DNA of 39,685 nt, taken from Pseudomonas yamanorum. GTDB lineage: Bacteria; Pseudomonadota; Gammaproteobacteria; Pseudomonadales; Pseudomonadaceae. The DNA is taken from positions 8,413-48,097 of the forward strand of contig NZ_JACARE010000050.1 in the NCBI RefSeq assembly GCF_013386765.1, in the 5' to 3' direction. The notes beneath the pieces are model-generated. The model ran no database searches and had not been told where the DNA came from. It saw only the letters and a list, made by a program, of their open reading frames with translations. Made by a program: the position numbers and the translations under genes. Positions 22,987 through 31,624 of this stretch are shown here, piece after piece. Each line of letters opens with the position of its first letter. Position 1 is the stretch's first letter.

Positions 22987-24405
22987 ATGAGTGAAACCGA
23001 ACGCGGACAGGCGACGAGCGCCATTCGCAACGCTGATGTGCTGATCGTCGGCGGCGGCCTGAGCGGGACGATGCTGGCGGTGCAGTTGCTGCGCCTGCCG
23101 GGCACGCGGCAGATCCTGGTGATCGAGCCGCGCCAGGAGCTGGGACGCGGCGAGGCCTACAGCGCGGTGGAGCTGGGCCACACCCTGAACGGCAACGCCG
23201 CCCGCATGAGCGTCGACCCGGACAACGCCGATGACCTGACCCAATGGCTGACCGCCTACATCGCCGGCGGTGGCTGGCCGGAGTCAGACCAGCAACACGT
23301 GCCCATCAGCGAACTGTTTCCGCCCCGCGGGATTTTTGGCCTGTACGCGCAACAACGGCTGGCCGAGGCCAAGGCGCTTTCGACGTCGACCGTCGAGCAT
23401 ATCCGCGCCGAGGTGGTGGACCTTGAAGTGGATGAACACGCCACACGGCTGACCCTGAGCGACGGCCAGCAACTGCGTGGTGCCGTTGCAGTATTGGCCA
23501 CCGGCATGTTCCCGGCGGCGCGCACGCCCCAGACCGAGTCCAGCGGCTTGAATGCCGCGGCAGTCGACCCGTGGGATGTGCAGGCCATGACCCAACTCGA
23601 CCCGCAATCCACCGTGCTGATCATCGGTTCCGGGCTGACCATGGTCGACGCCGTAGTGTCCCTGGAACAGGCCGGTCACCGTGGGCCCATCGAGATTTTT
23701 TCACGCCACGGCCTGTTGCCCCATGTGCGTCGGCAGCCGCCGGCCTGGGTCGACTTCCTCGGGGAAGACCACAGCCTGCGCAGCCCCCGGCAATTGCTGC
23801 GGGAAGTGCGTCGCCAATGCCGGCTCGCGCTGGCGCAGGGGATCGACTGGCAAGCACCGCTGGACACCGTGCGCGCCAACATCGGGCGTTTGTGGAGCCA
23901 GGCGAGTGAGCGCGAGAAGCGCCAGTTCGTGCGGCATATTCGGCCCTGGTGGGAAAGCCATCACCACCGCTCGCCGCCCTTGAGTGCCGAGTTGGTGGCG
24001 CGGTTGCATGGGGAAGGGCGGTTGCGGATTCAGGCGGCTTCATACAAGGGGCTGGTGCCGTCTGAAGGTGATGTAACGATTTGCCTGCGCCATCGGGGCG
24101 AGCAGGCCGTCGTCGAGGTGTCGGGGGCAGCGCTGATCAACTCCAGCGGAATTGAATACGACTGGCGGCGCGTGGCCCGGCCGTTGCCCCGGCAGTTGCT
24201 CAAGCGCGGGTTGATTCAGCCCGGGCCGTTGGCGCTGGGGATTGCGGCGGATGCGTCGGGAGCGGTGCTGGATGACCAGGGGAATGTCAGCCGGCGGTTG
24301 TTTGCGATGGGCCCACCGCTGCGCGGGATGTGGTGGGAAAGTACGGCAGTGACGGATGTGGCGATTCAGGCCAAGGCACTCGCCGCCAGGTTGGCACACC
24401 TCTAA
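22987..24405 (+). CDS. FAD/NAD(P)-binding oxidoreductase
   Basis: 472 residues, ATG preceded by AAGGGCG. An N-terminal FAD-binding fold starts DVLIVGGGLSGTMLAVQLL (residues 18–36) and a second dinucleotide-binding motif VLIIGSGLTMVDA lies near 214–226. The NGNAARMSVDPDN and PHVRRQPPAWVDFL segments match the family of FAD-NAD(P)-binding proteins often seen next to sulfur or peroxide metabolism genes. A C-terminal GPPLRGMWWEST motif closes the FAD site. It could supply a redox step for the two monooxygenases, but the family has no firmly assigned substrate. No flavin reductase of the usual type is nearby. Confidence 0.82.
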   Translation: MSETERGQATSAIRNADVLIVGGGLSGTMLAVQLLRLPGTRQILVIEPRQELGRGEAYSAVELGHTLNGNAARMSVDPDNADDLTQWLTAYIAGGGWPESDQQHVPISELFPPRGIFGLYAQQRLAEAKALSTSTVEHIRAEVVDLEVDEHATRLTLSDGQQLRGAVAVLATGMFPAARTPQTESSGLNAAAVDPWDVQAMTQLDPQSTVLIIGSGLTMVDAVVSLEQAGHRGPIEIFSRHGLLPHVRRQPPAWVDFLGEDHSLRSPRQLLREVRRQCRLALAQGIDWQAPLDTVRANIGRLWSQASEREKRQFVRHIRPWWESHHHRSPPLSAELVARLHGEGRLRIQAASYKGLVPSEGDVTICLRHRGEQAVVEVSGAALINSSGIEYDWRRVARPLPRQLLKRGLIQPGPLALGIAADASGAVLDDQGNVSRRLFAMGPPLRGMWWESTAVTDVAIQAKALAARLAHL

Positions 24406-24412
24406 ATCTAAT

Positions 24413-24499
24413 GTGGGAGCTGGCTTGCCTGCGATAGCGGTGGGTCAGCTGCATCTTTATCAACTGACAGCTTGCTATCGCAGGCAAGCCAGCTCCTAC
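24413..24499. repeat. REPIN 2
   Basis: Same doublet as at 22149, between the convergent FAD-oxidoreductase and membrane-fusion genes. The right arm has one change (CTCCTAC for CTCCCAC). It ends 10 bases before the membrane-fusion gene's stop, so it may also act as a two-way mRNA end. Confidence 0.93.
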
Positions 24500-24508
24500 A
24501 GGTCGGGG

Positions 24509-25774
24509 TTATGGCCCGACCTTCACAAACCCCGGCTTTAACCCAAATACCTCAACGCCTTGCGCCGTCGACTGCCCGGTGGTCACCGTCACCCGCTCCA
24601 CCGGTTTATCCATCGCGGCCCGATACTCCACCGTCATCACCCCATCCCCGCGACTGATCGCCTGGGCCGGCACCACAATCGCCTGGTCATTGTTATAAGT
24701 CACGATGGTCAACCGCGCACTCATCCCCAGTCGCACCCGTTGCAACTGCTGCGGCGTCAGCTTGGGAATCGACAGCGTCACCGGAAACTGCGCGCTGCCC
24801 TGGCTGTCGCTGGCAATTGCCAAGCCGCTGACCACACTCACCGACCCCGTCAGCCGCTCCCCGTCAAACCCGTCGCCCATGACCTCCACCGCTTGCCCTT
24901 GGTGCAGCTGGTTGATGTCCAGCTCCGAGACCTTGGCAACGATTTTCAGCTTCTCGATATTCGCCAGCCCAAACAGCACCTGGCCCTGGCTGACCTTGCT
25001 CCCGGCCTGCACCGGCGCGTTGTTGTTCCCGCCGCCCTGGGACGATGAGCTGCCGCCCGGCGCCGGTACCACGATGCCGGAGAACGGTGCCTTGACCTCC
25101 TTGCCATCGAGCAGGGTGCGCAGGGCGTCATATTTCACCGTGGCGTTGGTCAGCTCCATATCGGCGATCTGCCGGTACTCGCCTTGGCCTTGTTCCATCG
25201 CCTGCTGCAACTCGCCACGGGCTGCCGCCAGGTCGAGTTGTTGCTGGATGGCCTGTTGCTTGAGGTCGTCGAGTTCGTTGCGCGGGATGATGCCGCGCTT
25301 GAACAGGTTTTCGCTCTCGGTGAGTTTGCGCTGGGTGTTGCTGGCGCTCATTTCGGCGGTGCGCAGGTTGCGGCGGGCGCGGCCGACTTGTTGGCCGCTG
25401 TCCCAGTCCTGCATTTCCTGCACCGTGCGCCGGGCCTTGAGCTGCGCGGAGAGGGCGTCGCGCAGTTGCACTTCTAGGGTGGCCGGGTCCATTCGCAGCA
25501 GCACCTGGCCGGCTTCCACCCGCTGGCCCTGTTCCACCAGGTTGGCCTGCACATTGCCGTCGAAGGGCGCGGTGAGGGTGATGGTGGTGTCGGGCTCGAT
25601 CTTGCCCACCAGGCCGATCTGGTGCACCAGCGGGTCGACCTTTACCGCCAGCCATTGTTCGGCGTTGCCGGGCGGGTTGGCGGCCGGGCTCTGGCGGCTG
25701 AGCAGCGTGATGCCGACACCGGCCACCAGCACCATCAACACGACACCCAGCAGGCGCTTCTTATTAGTAGTCAT
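24509..25774 (-). CDS. Periplasmic adaptor (membrane-fusion protein, HlyD/MacA-like) of an ABC efflux system
   Basis: 421 residues, anchored by one N-terminal membrane helix (about 8–25). The lipoyl half-motifs (TLTAPFDGNVQANLVEQGQRV and VKAPFSGIVVPAP) flank a long coiled-coil hairpin of about residues 105–215. A Gly/Ser/Asn-rich loop lies at about 240–253. It would join the inner-membrane ABC permease to the TolC-type channel. The start overlaps the tolC-like stop by 11 bases. It is the last gene of the four-gene operon. Confidence 0.92.
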   Translation of the reverse strand: MTTNKKRLLGVVLMVLVAGVGITLLSRQSPAANPPGNAEQWLAVKVDPLVHQIGLVGKIEPDTTITLTAPFDGNVQANLVEQGQRVEAGQVLLRMDPATLEVQLRDALSAQLKARRTVQEMQDWDSGQQVGRARRNLRTAEMSASNTQRKLTESENLFKRGIIPRNELDDLKQQAIQQQLDLAAARGELQQAMEQGQGEYRQIADMELTNATVKYDALRTLLDGKEVKAPFSGIVVPAPGGSSSSQGGGNNNAPVQAGSKVSQGQVLFGLANIEKLKIVAKVSELDINQLHQGQAVEVMGDGFDGERLTGSVSVVSGLAIASDSQGSAQFPVTLSIPKLTPQQLQRVRLGMSARLTIVTYNNDQAIVVPAQAISRGDGVMTVEYRAAMDKPVERVTVTTGQSTAQGVEVFGLKPGFVKVGP

Positions 25775-27245
25775 TAAGGGCGATTTCCCAACTTTCCAGC
25801 GTCATGCCCAGGGTCAGGTCGAACTGAGTCTGGGCGTTCAAATAAGCAATCAAGGCATTGAGCCGTGAGTTCTCGGCGTTGCGCAGGTCGGTTTCGAAAC
25901 TCAATACCTGGAAGTTGGTGGAGCGCCCGGCGCTGAGTTTTTCCCGTTCGATTTCGATCTTGCGCTTGGACAGCTCCACCGCCCGCTGGGAGATTTCATA
26001 CTGGCGCCAGCGGGTGCCCAGGTCACGCACCACATCGTTGACGTCGCGCTCCAGTTGCTGGCGGGCGTCGGCGATGATGATTTCCTGATTCTCCGCGTCG
26101 ACCCGCGCGTGCACTTCGGCCTGGCGGGTGCTGATATCGCCGATGGGAATCTGCACCTGCACGCCGGCATAGCTGTCCCAGCGCCGGTTATTGGAGTGGC
26201 CGTTATCGTCATTGGTGTCGGCCCGTATCTGGTTGGCGCCGGCCACCAGGTCCACCTGCCAGCGGCCGGAGTCCTTGGCGATCACCAGGTTGAGGTCGGC
26301 CTGTTGACTGCCGAGCAGGGTGGCCAGGTAGTTCGGTTGCTGGTTCTGCGCGAGTACGAAGGCCTGGTGCTTGTCGATGTCCATGCGCTTGGCTTCAAGG
26401 GCTTCGGTGGCGCGGATCGGCGTCGACAGGTCGAGGGCCAGCAGGCGCAGCAGGGCCAGGCGGCTGGTGTCGAGTTGGTTCTGGGCTTCTTCCACCCCCA
26501 GTTGCTGGGTGGCGATGTCGGCTTCGGTCTGCACAATCTCGAACTCGGCCATGCGCCCGGCGCTGATCAGCGCTTTGTTCACTTCCAGCAGCGTGCCGGA
26601 GCGTTTGAGGGCGTCCTGGACGATGCTCAGCTGTTCCTGGGCCCGCAGCAATTCGCGGTAGGTGGTGATGATGTTGCTGATGGTCTGCGCCACGTTGGCC
26701 TTGAGGTTCAGGCGGTTGGCCTGCTCCGACAGGCGTGACAGGCGCAGCGGGGCGGTGGTGGCGTCCCAGCCGGCACCGCGCATCAGCGGCTGGATCACCG
26801 AGAGGTCGAGGCCGTCGCTGCGGTAGCGCCCGGCACGGTCGGCGTTGTTCAGTTGCTGGGTCCAGTTCATGCTCAGGCGCGTGCCGTATTCGCCGAGCAA
26901 GGTGGCGTTGGGCGCCAGGTTGGCGTTGCGGGCGTTGTCGTCGCTGCCTTTGTTGGCGCGGTAGTAGCTGTTCAGGGTCAGCTTGGGGTTGAAGGTGTCT
27001 TCGGCCACCCTCAGGTCGAATTTCTGCGCCACACGTTGCAGGTACGCGCTGCGAATTGCCGGGTTGTTGCGCAGGCCCAGGTACACCGCGTCGCCCAGGG
27101 TCAAGGTGGTGGACTGGGCGTTCAGCGACACACCGCGCTCATAACCGCTGCGGGTGGTGCTGGGCGCCGACGGGCGAATCACCACGTCGGCGGCCACGCT
27201 GTGCAAGCTCACCAGAGCGCTCAACAACAGCAGCCGTTTATTCAT
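25764..27245 (-). CDS. TolC-family outer-membrane channel protein
   Basis: 493 residues from the ATG at 27245, which overlaps the permease stop by eight bases; the open frame extends upstream but only as an antisense-like shadow of the permease. A signal peptide MNKRLLLLSALVSLHSVAA is followed by the repeated alpha-barrel pattern of TolC proteins, with NPAIRSAYLQRVAQ near residue 52 and coiled-coil stretches ending with YLNAQTQFDLTLG. It forms the outer-membrane duct of the efflux system. Confidence 0.92.
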   Translation of the reverse strand: MNKRLLLLSALVSLHSVAADVVIRPSAPSTTRSGYERGVSLNAQSTTLTLGDAVYLGLRNNPAIRSAYLQRVAQKFDLRVAEDTFNPKLTLNSYYRANKGSDDNARNANLAPNATLLGEYGTRLSMNWTQQLNNADRAGRYRSDGLDLSVIQPLMRGAGWDATTAPLRLSRLSEQANRLNLKANVAQTISNIITTYRELLRAQEQLSIVQDALKRSGTLLEVNKALISAGRMAEFEIVQTEADIATQQLGVEEAQNQLDTSRLALLRLLALDLSTPIRATEALEAKRMDIDKHQAFVLAQNQQPNYLATLLGSQQADLNLVIAKDSGRWQVDLVAGANQIRADTNDDNGHSNNRRWDSYAGVQVQIPIGDISTRQAEVHARVDAENQEIIIADARQQLERDVNDVVRDLGTRWRQYEISQRAVELSKRKIEIEREKLSAGRSTNFQVLSFETDLRNAENSRLNALIAYLNAQTQFDLTLGMTLESWEIALNDY

Positions 27246-28437
27246 CGCGCAAGGCCTCCACCGGTTGCAGGCGCGAGGCCGACACCGCCGGATAGATCCC
27301 GAAAAACAGCCCCACCAGCAACGTGCTGCCCACCCCCAGCGGCAGTGCGGCCACCGCCAGGGAAAACTGCCAGCCGGACAGCCAGGCATACAGGTACGCG
27401 GCGGTCATGCCCAGCACCGCGCCGCATAATGCGCCGACGGCGGTCAGGGTCACCGCTTCCAGCAGGAACAGATTGCGAATGTCCCGCTGGCGCGCACCGA
27501 GGGCCATGCGAATCCCGATTTCCCGGCGCCGCTCCGAAACGTTCATCAGCATCACGTTCATCACGCCGACGCCGCCGCCCACCAGGGAAATCGCGCCCAG
27601 GGCCAGCAGCAGGTAAGCGAAGGTACGGCTTTGCCGGGTCATGCCATCGATCATTTGCTGGGGCACCTGAATGTCGACATCGTGGTCGGTGAGCTGGGTT
27701 CGCAGCGCCGCCGCTGCGTCCTGGGCCACACGCTCCATGTCCTGCCCGGAGCTTGCGCGGATAATCACGTTGGCAACTTGCGGATTGGCGTAGATGCGGC
27801 GCATGCCCTGGGCGGGCACGAACAGCGATTCGTTGGCCTGCACCGGGATCAGCATTGCCCGGGGTTGGCTGTGCAGGATGCCCACCACCAGGAACAGGTA
27901 ATCGTTGATGCGCACCCGGTCGCCCAATTGCAGCGGGTCGCCGGGCGCGCTCAGGGCCTGGGCGATCTGGTCACCGATGACCGCGTAGGTTTCCCCCGCA
28001 TCGAAGCTCGACAGGAAACGCCCCTCGCGTACCGACAGGCGCATCGCGTCTTTCAAGTCCGGCGTACTGCCGACAAAGTTTGTGTTGACGGTGCGGCCAT
28101 GGAACACCGCCGGCCCGCTGAACAACGAGACCGCGCCGATATGGGCGATACCGGGCACGCTGCGGCGCACGGCCTCCAGGTCCAGGCGGGCGGGCATCTG
28201 TGCGGTGCTGGCACCCTTGGGCGGAAATTGCGCCACCAGGGTGTCGGTGCCCATGTCTTTGAAAATCATCGCTGCGTCTTCGGCGGCGTTGTGCCCGATA
28301 TTGATCAGCGCCACCACCGATGAGCTGCCGATGACGATGCCCAGCAAGGCCAGGATCGAGCGCTTGCCCAGGGTGCGCAGGCTGACAAATGCCTCGTGCA
28401 GCAATTGGCTCAGGCTTTGTTCGACCCGCAGGCTCAT
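27238..28437 (-). CDS. ABC transporter permease, MacB/FtsX type
   Basis: 399 residues. One membrane helix at about 27–47, a large periplasmic domain (about 50–270), then three helices at about 275–390 with the GVMNVMLMNVSERRREIGIRMALGA coupling region (split here: GVMNVMLMNVSERRREIGI) typical of MacB-type FtsX domains. In MacB the ATPase and permease are one chain; here they are separate genes overlapping by four bases. Such mechanotransmission transporters export peptides, lipopeptides, siderophores or macrolides from the periplasm. Confidence 0.93.
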   Translation of the reverse strand: MSLRVEQSLSQLLHEAFVSLRTLGKRSILALLGIVIGSSSVVALINIGHNAAEDAAMIFKDMGTDTLVAQFPPKGASTAQMPARLDLEAVRRSVPGIAHIGAVSLFSGPAVFHGRTVNTNFVGSTPDLKDAMRLSVREGRFLSSFDAGETYAVIGDQIAQALSAPGDPLQLGDRVRINDYLFLVVGILHSQPRAMLIPVQANESLFVPAQGMRRIYANPQVANVIIRASSGQDMERVAQDAAAALRTQLTDHDVDIQVPQQMIDGMTRQSRTFAYLLLALGAISLVGGGVGVMNVMLMNVSERRREIGIRMALGARQRDIRNLFLLEAVTLTAVGALCGAVLGMTAAYLYAWLSGWQFSLAVAALPLGVGSTLLVGLFFGIYPAVSASRLQPVEALRDE

Positions 28438-29141
28438 AGGCGCCCGGCCTCTTGCACCACGCCGTTGCGCACCAGGATCTTGCGATTCAGGCGCTCGGCA
28501 ATGTGCGGGTCATGGGTGACGATAATCAGCGTCACCTGCTGTTCGCGATTGAGCGCCAGCAGCAGGTCCATGATCTCCTGGGCGGTGGTGCTGTCGAGGT
28601 TGCCGGTGGGTTCGTCGGCGAGGATCACCGAGGGATTGCCCACCAGGGCGCGGGCGATGGCCACCCGTTGGCGCTGGCCGCCGGACAGGTCCGCCGGGCG
28701 ATGATGCGCACGCTCGGCCAGGCCCACCTGGTCCAGCATGCGCAGGGCCTGTTCCACCGAGTCATGCCGCGACACGCCACGGTAGCTCAGGGGCAGGGCG
28801 ACATTGTCCAGGGCACTGAGGCGCGGCAGCAGGTTGAAGCTTTGAAAGACGAAACCGATCTGCTGATTGCGGATCGCCGCCAACTGGTCGGGGCTGGCGC
28901 TGAAAATGTCATGGCCGGCAAAACGGTACTGGCCGCAGTCGGGCAAATCCAGCAGGCCCAGAATATTGAGCAGGGTACTTTTGCCGGAGCCGGACGCGCC
29001 GAGGATGCCGCAGCTGTCACCGCTTTGGATGGCCAGGCATACATCATTGAGAATCGACAGGTGTTGACCGGCCAACTGATAGCTTTTGCCGATGCCTTGC
29101 AGGGAAATGAAGCCTGGGTGCGCGGGGGTATCTGTCATCAT
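28434..29141 (-). CDS. ABC transporter ATP-binding protein, MacB type
   Basis: 235 residues from the ATG at 29141; ATGs at 29138 and 29174 are also possible, the latter having AAGGA at ten bases. Motifs are complete: Walker A GASGSGKST, Q-loop FVFQSFNLLPRLS, signature LSGGQRQRVAIARAL, Walker B VILADEPTGNLD and the switch His in IVTHD. It is the first gene of the operon ATPase–permease–TolC–adaptor, and drives transport through the separate FtsX-type permease. Confidence 0.94.
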   Translation of the reverse strand: MMTDTPAHPGFISLQGIGKSYQLAGQHLSILNDVCLAIQSGDSCGILGASGSGKSTLLNILGLLDLPDCGQYRFAGHDIFSASPDQLAAIRNQQIGFVFQSFNLLPRLSALDNVALPLSYRGVSRHDSVEQALRMLDQVGLAERAHHRPADLSGGQRQRVAIARALVGNPSVILADEPTGNLDSTTAQEIMDLLLALNREQQVTLIIVTHDPHIAERLNRKILVRNGVVQEAGRL

Positions 29142-29248
29142 GACTACGCCTGCAGCCTCGACGGCACCGCGCATCCCCTGAAAATCCTTGTAACAAGTTC
29201 AGGGGCTGCCTGGTACACGTCACGGACTGGTTTTATTTCTTGTTTTTA

Positions 29249-29259
29249 AAATATTGTTT
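29249..29259 (-). promoter_or_regulatory. Candidate operator before the ABC efflux operon
   Basis: On the minus strand this reads AAACAATATTT, a near-palindrome, about 108 bases before the ATPase start inside an AT-rich patch. The same 11-mer, same orientation to the gene, lies before the divergent tetR gene at 29472. Between 29260 and 29424 of this 330-base intergenic region I see nothing else that I can name. Confidence 0.45.
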
Positions 29260-29424
29260 GAATACTAACCGCGATCCCGCCGTTCCGCCAGCCATGGATA
29301 TAGAGCGGTTTTACCCTTTGAAACGATTCCTCTACGGGGCATTTCAGGCGCCGGAAAAATCCATCAGCTACCCTCAACGAGCCCGTCATTGCTGGCTTTG
29401 GATGGTATGGCGCAGTGTCACTAC

Positions 29425-29453
29425 TTGCTTTCAGGCAGCGGCCCCGGTATAAA
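29425..29453 (+). promoter_or_regulatory. Candidate sigma-70 promoter of the tetR gene
   Basis: TTGCTT (29425–29430), a 17-base spacer and TATAAA (29448–29453). Transcription would begin near 29460, just ahead of the candidate operator at 29472, which fits autorepression. Confidence 0.6.
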
Positions 29454-29471
29454 AAATCAAATTAATTTTTA

Positions 29472-29482
29472 AAACAATATTT
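29472..29482 (+). promoter_or_regulatory. Candidate operator in the tetR leader
   Basis: AAACAATATTT, identical to the 11-mer on the other strand at 29249–29259. It sits 23 bases before the tetR ATG and just downstream of the predicted start site. Confidence 0.45.
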
Positions 29483-29504
29483 CCGCAGTGGAACCCCAAT
29501 CCCT

Positions 29505-30260
29505 ATGGTCGCGAAGAAACTCAGCGCTCCAAACGTTACCAAGACCCGATTGCTGGATGCGACAGAGGCTCTTTTCATCAAATACGGCTATGACGCCGTT
29601 TTGTTGCGGCAGATAACCGAGAGGGCGCAGGTCAATCTCGCTGCGGTGAATTATCACTTCGGGGACAAGGATTCCCTGATGAAAACCCTGTTGATGCAGC
29701 GCCTGGAGCCGCTCAACGAGCAGCGCCTGGAGCTGCTCGCGCGGTGCGAAGCCGAATCCGAAGGCCCGCTGGACTGCGACACCTTGCTGGGCGTGCTGTT
29801 CGCCCCGGCCATGGGCCTGGAGCGCAGCGACCCGGCGAGCGGGGAAGGGCGTTCGTTCATCCGTTTCCTGGGGCGTGTGTACAGCGACACCTCGCCGTTT
29901 ATCCAGGAATACCTCAAGGTGCATTACCAGCCGGTGTTCCAGCGCTTCTTTGAAGCGTTCGCCCTGGCCCTGCCGGATTTGCCGCGCAACGAACTGGGGG
30001 TGCGCCTGCAATTTGCCCTCAAGGCGATTTCCGGGGTAATGGCCGGCACCGAGCTGCGCTTGCTGATGAACTCCATGAGCCTGGGGCGGCCGGCGACCGA
30101 TGCCGAAGTGATGGCCAAACTGATCACCCTGGTGTCGGCGGCGATTCGCGTGCCCCAGCAAAGCCCTGAGGCCGAAACGGCTCTGGCGCGGGTACTGGAC
30201 ACGCAACGTGCGATCCGCGAGCAAGCGGCTGCCCCGAGCGCCGGAAAGGCCGTTCGCTGA
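29505..30260 (+). CDS. TetR family regulator, probably of the ABC efflux operon
   Basis: 251 residues, longer than the usual 190–220. The helix-turn-helix covers about residues 14–58, ending in the typical VNLAAVNYHFGDKDSL. The C-terminal ligand domain is long and helical, followed by a disordered tail after about 225. It is divergent from the efflux operon, and the shared 11-mer points to control of both units. The effector is unknown. Confidence 0.9.
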   Translation: MVAKKLSAPNVTKTRLLDATEALFIKYGYDAVLLRQITERAQVNLAAVNYHFGDKDSLMKTLLMQRLEPLNEQRLELLARCEAESEGPLDCDTLLGVLFAPAMGLERSDPASGEGRSFIRFLGRVYSDTSPFIQEYLKVHYQPVFQRFFEAFALALPDLPRNELGVRLQFALKAISGVMAGTELRLLMNSMSLGRPATDAEVMAKLITLVSAAIRVPQQSPEAETALARVLDTQRAIREQAAAPSAGKAVR

Positions 30261-30304
30261 CCTGTTGTCCGTCGGTCGCCACTGTCAAATTTCACAGCTA
30301 TACA

Positions 30305-30351
30305 AGCAATCCGATGCATTGCTAAATCGGGCAGACACCATCGCCCGATTT
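30305..30351 (+). promoter_or_regulatory. Two stacked inverted repeats before the beta-propeller gene
   Basis: AGCAAT-N7-ATTGCT (30305–30323) is followed immediately by AAATCGGGC-N10-GCCCGATTT (30324–30351, perfect nine-base arms). The second ends 14 bases before the ATG. It lacks a T-run beyond TTT, so it is more likely an operator or leader hairpin than a terminator of tetR, though the latter cannot be excluded. Confidence 0.5.
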
Positions 30352-30365
30352 GCAGGTGCCCGAAT

Positions 30366-31616
30366 ATGGCTGAGCAGCATAACCCCGGACCCAACCCGCC
30401 GACCGTTGAGGATTTGACTGCGCCAGTGGGTACGCCGCTATTTATCAACGGCCCCTACACAATCACCCCTTTGGGGCACTTGAGGCTTCGTCTGAGCCTG
30501 CACGATGACGCCTACCGGCCAGTCCCCGAAGGTGCGGTACTCATCACATTGCCGGACGGGGCGTTCTTTGATGACGGCAGCAGCGGCGTTCGCAGTTTTG
30601 TAACCGACGCGGCTGGTTTTTTGCTGGTCGAAGGTATTCAAGGGCCTGGGATAACGGGGCGTTATACCTTTAATGCACAGAGCGGCTCGAAACTCGCCTC
30701 TGCCTCGCTGGCGGTAGTGGCTAACGGGCCCGATGAAAAGATACCGCTCCGATCTCCCCAGGGCAGTGCATTGACGCCTGACGGTACGCGGCTTTATGTG
30801 TGCGCTTTCAGCGATCGATACATGGCCGTGCTGGATACGCTCATGCTGCGCATCCTCTATCGAATTGTCCTGGACTTTCCCCCTCTTGAGGTCGTGATCA
30901 ACCCCCAGGGTACTCATGCATACGTCAGCCATCAGCAAGGGTTGTTGATTATCACGCTGAGCAGCCTGCAAGTGATATCCATGAGACTGGGACGCCATGA
31001 TACCGGCCTGGTCCTCAGCCCTGATGGACGTAATCTGTGTTTCTGTGTTCAGGGAGGGGGCGTTGCCGTTCTCGATACGCTGACCCAGGAGGTCGATACA
31101 GTCGAGATGACCCCTACAACACCGAACGCCATCGTCGTCAGCCCGGATAACCGCCATGGATTCGTTTGCAGCCGATTGAGCGCAACACTGTCGGTCATCG
31201 ACATCCTTGAACGGCGGCAGGTCAGGTCCATCCCGCTGATTGCTGCGGGGACAGGCATGGCAATCAGCCCTGATGGTGCGTTGGTGTATATCAACCTTTC
31301 CGGCCTTGCGCGGATGGCGGTGTTTGACACTGCCAGCAACCAGGTAAGCGACTACATCCTGCTGACCAACAGTCTGTTTGATACCTTGGCCGCCAGTCCT
31401 GACGGAAACTGGCTATACACCACCAATGGCACCTCTGTGATCACAGGTTTTCTGGCGGCAATCGATACCTCGAGAAAAGAACAGGTCCTGACCCTGGCGG
31501 GTGAGGGCCCCCGTCATGTGAGCATCAGCCCGGACGGTACCTGTATCTTCGTCAGCAACAGGGGTGATAACACCTTGCAATCCTTACACCCGCAGGTGGC
31601 GGGTCTGGATAAATGA
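30366..31616 (+). CDS. Ig-like plus seven-repeat YVTN-type beta-propeller protein
   Basis: 416 residues, no signal peptide or membrane helix seen. The first 118 residues look like an immunoglobulin-like (bacterial Ig/invasin-type) domain, with strands around LRLRLSLHDD and GRYTFNAQSG. From about residue 130 there are seven repeats of about 40 residues, each with a PDG-type turn followed by a YV/FV strand (PDGTRLYV, PQGTHAYV, PDGRNLCF, PDNRHGFV, PDGALVYI, PDGNWLYT, PDGTCIFV), which fits a seven-bladed propeller. The function is unknown; similar proteins bind partners or polysaccharides. Codon use appears less GC-rich than in the neighbours. It stands alone, between tetR and a convergent hydrolase. 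Confidence 0.82.
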   Translation: MAEQHNPGPNPPTVEDLTAPVGTPLFINGPYTITPLGHLRLRLSLHDDAYRPVPEGAVLITLPDGAFFDDGSSGVRSFVTDAAGFLLVEGIQGPGITGRYTFNAQSGSKLASASLAVVANGPDEKIPLRSPQGSALTPDGTRLYVCAFSDRYMAVLDTLMLRILYRIVLDFPPLEVVINPQGTHAYVSHQQGLLIITLSSLQVISMRLGRHDTGLVLSPDGRNLCFCVQGGGVAVLDTLTQEVDTVEMTPTTPNAIVVSPDNRHGFVCSRLSATLSVIDILERRQVRSIPLIAAGTGMAISPDGALVYINLSGLARMAVFDTASNQVSDYILLTNSLFDTLAASPDGNWLYTTNGTSVITGFLAAIDTSRKEQVLTLAGEGPRHVSISPDGTCIFVSNRGDNTLQSLHPQVAGLDK

Positions 31617-31624
31617 CAGGCAAA

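Noticed and set aside
25764..27389. TolC-like gene started at 27389
   Set aside because: The first 48 residues are Trp/Cys/Arg-rich and lie out of frame within the permease gene; the ATG at 27245 gives a proper signal peptide.
29240..29452. 70-residue open frame between the efflux operon and tetR
   Set aside because: No ribosome binding site, no recognisable pattern, and it overlaps the promoter and operator-like elements.
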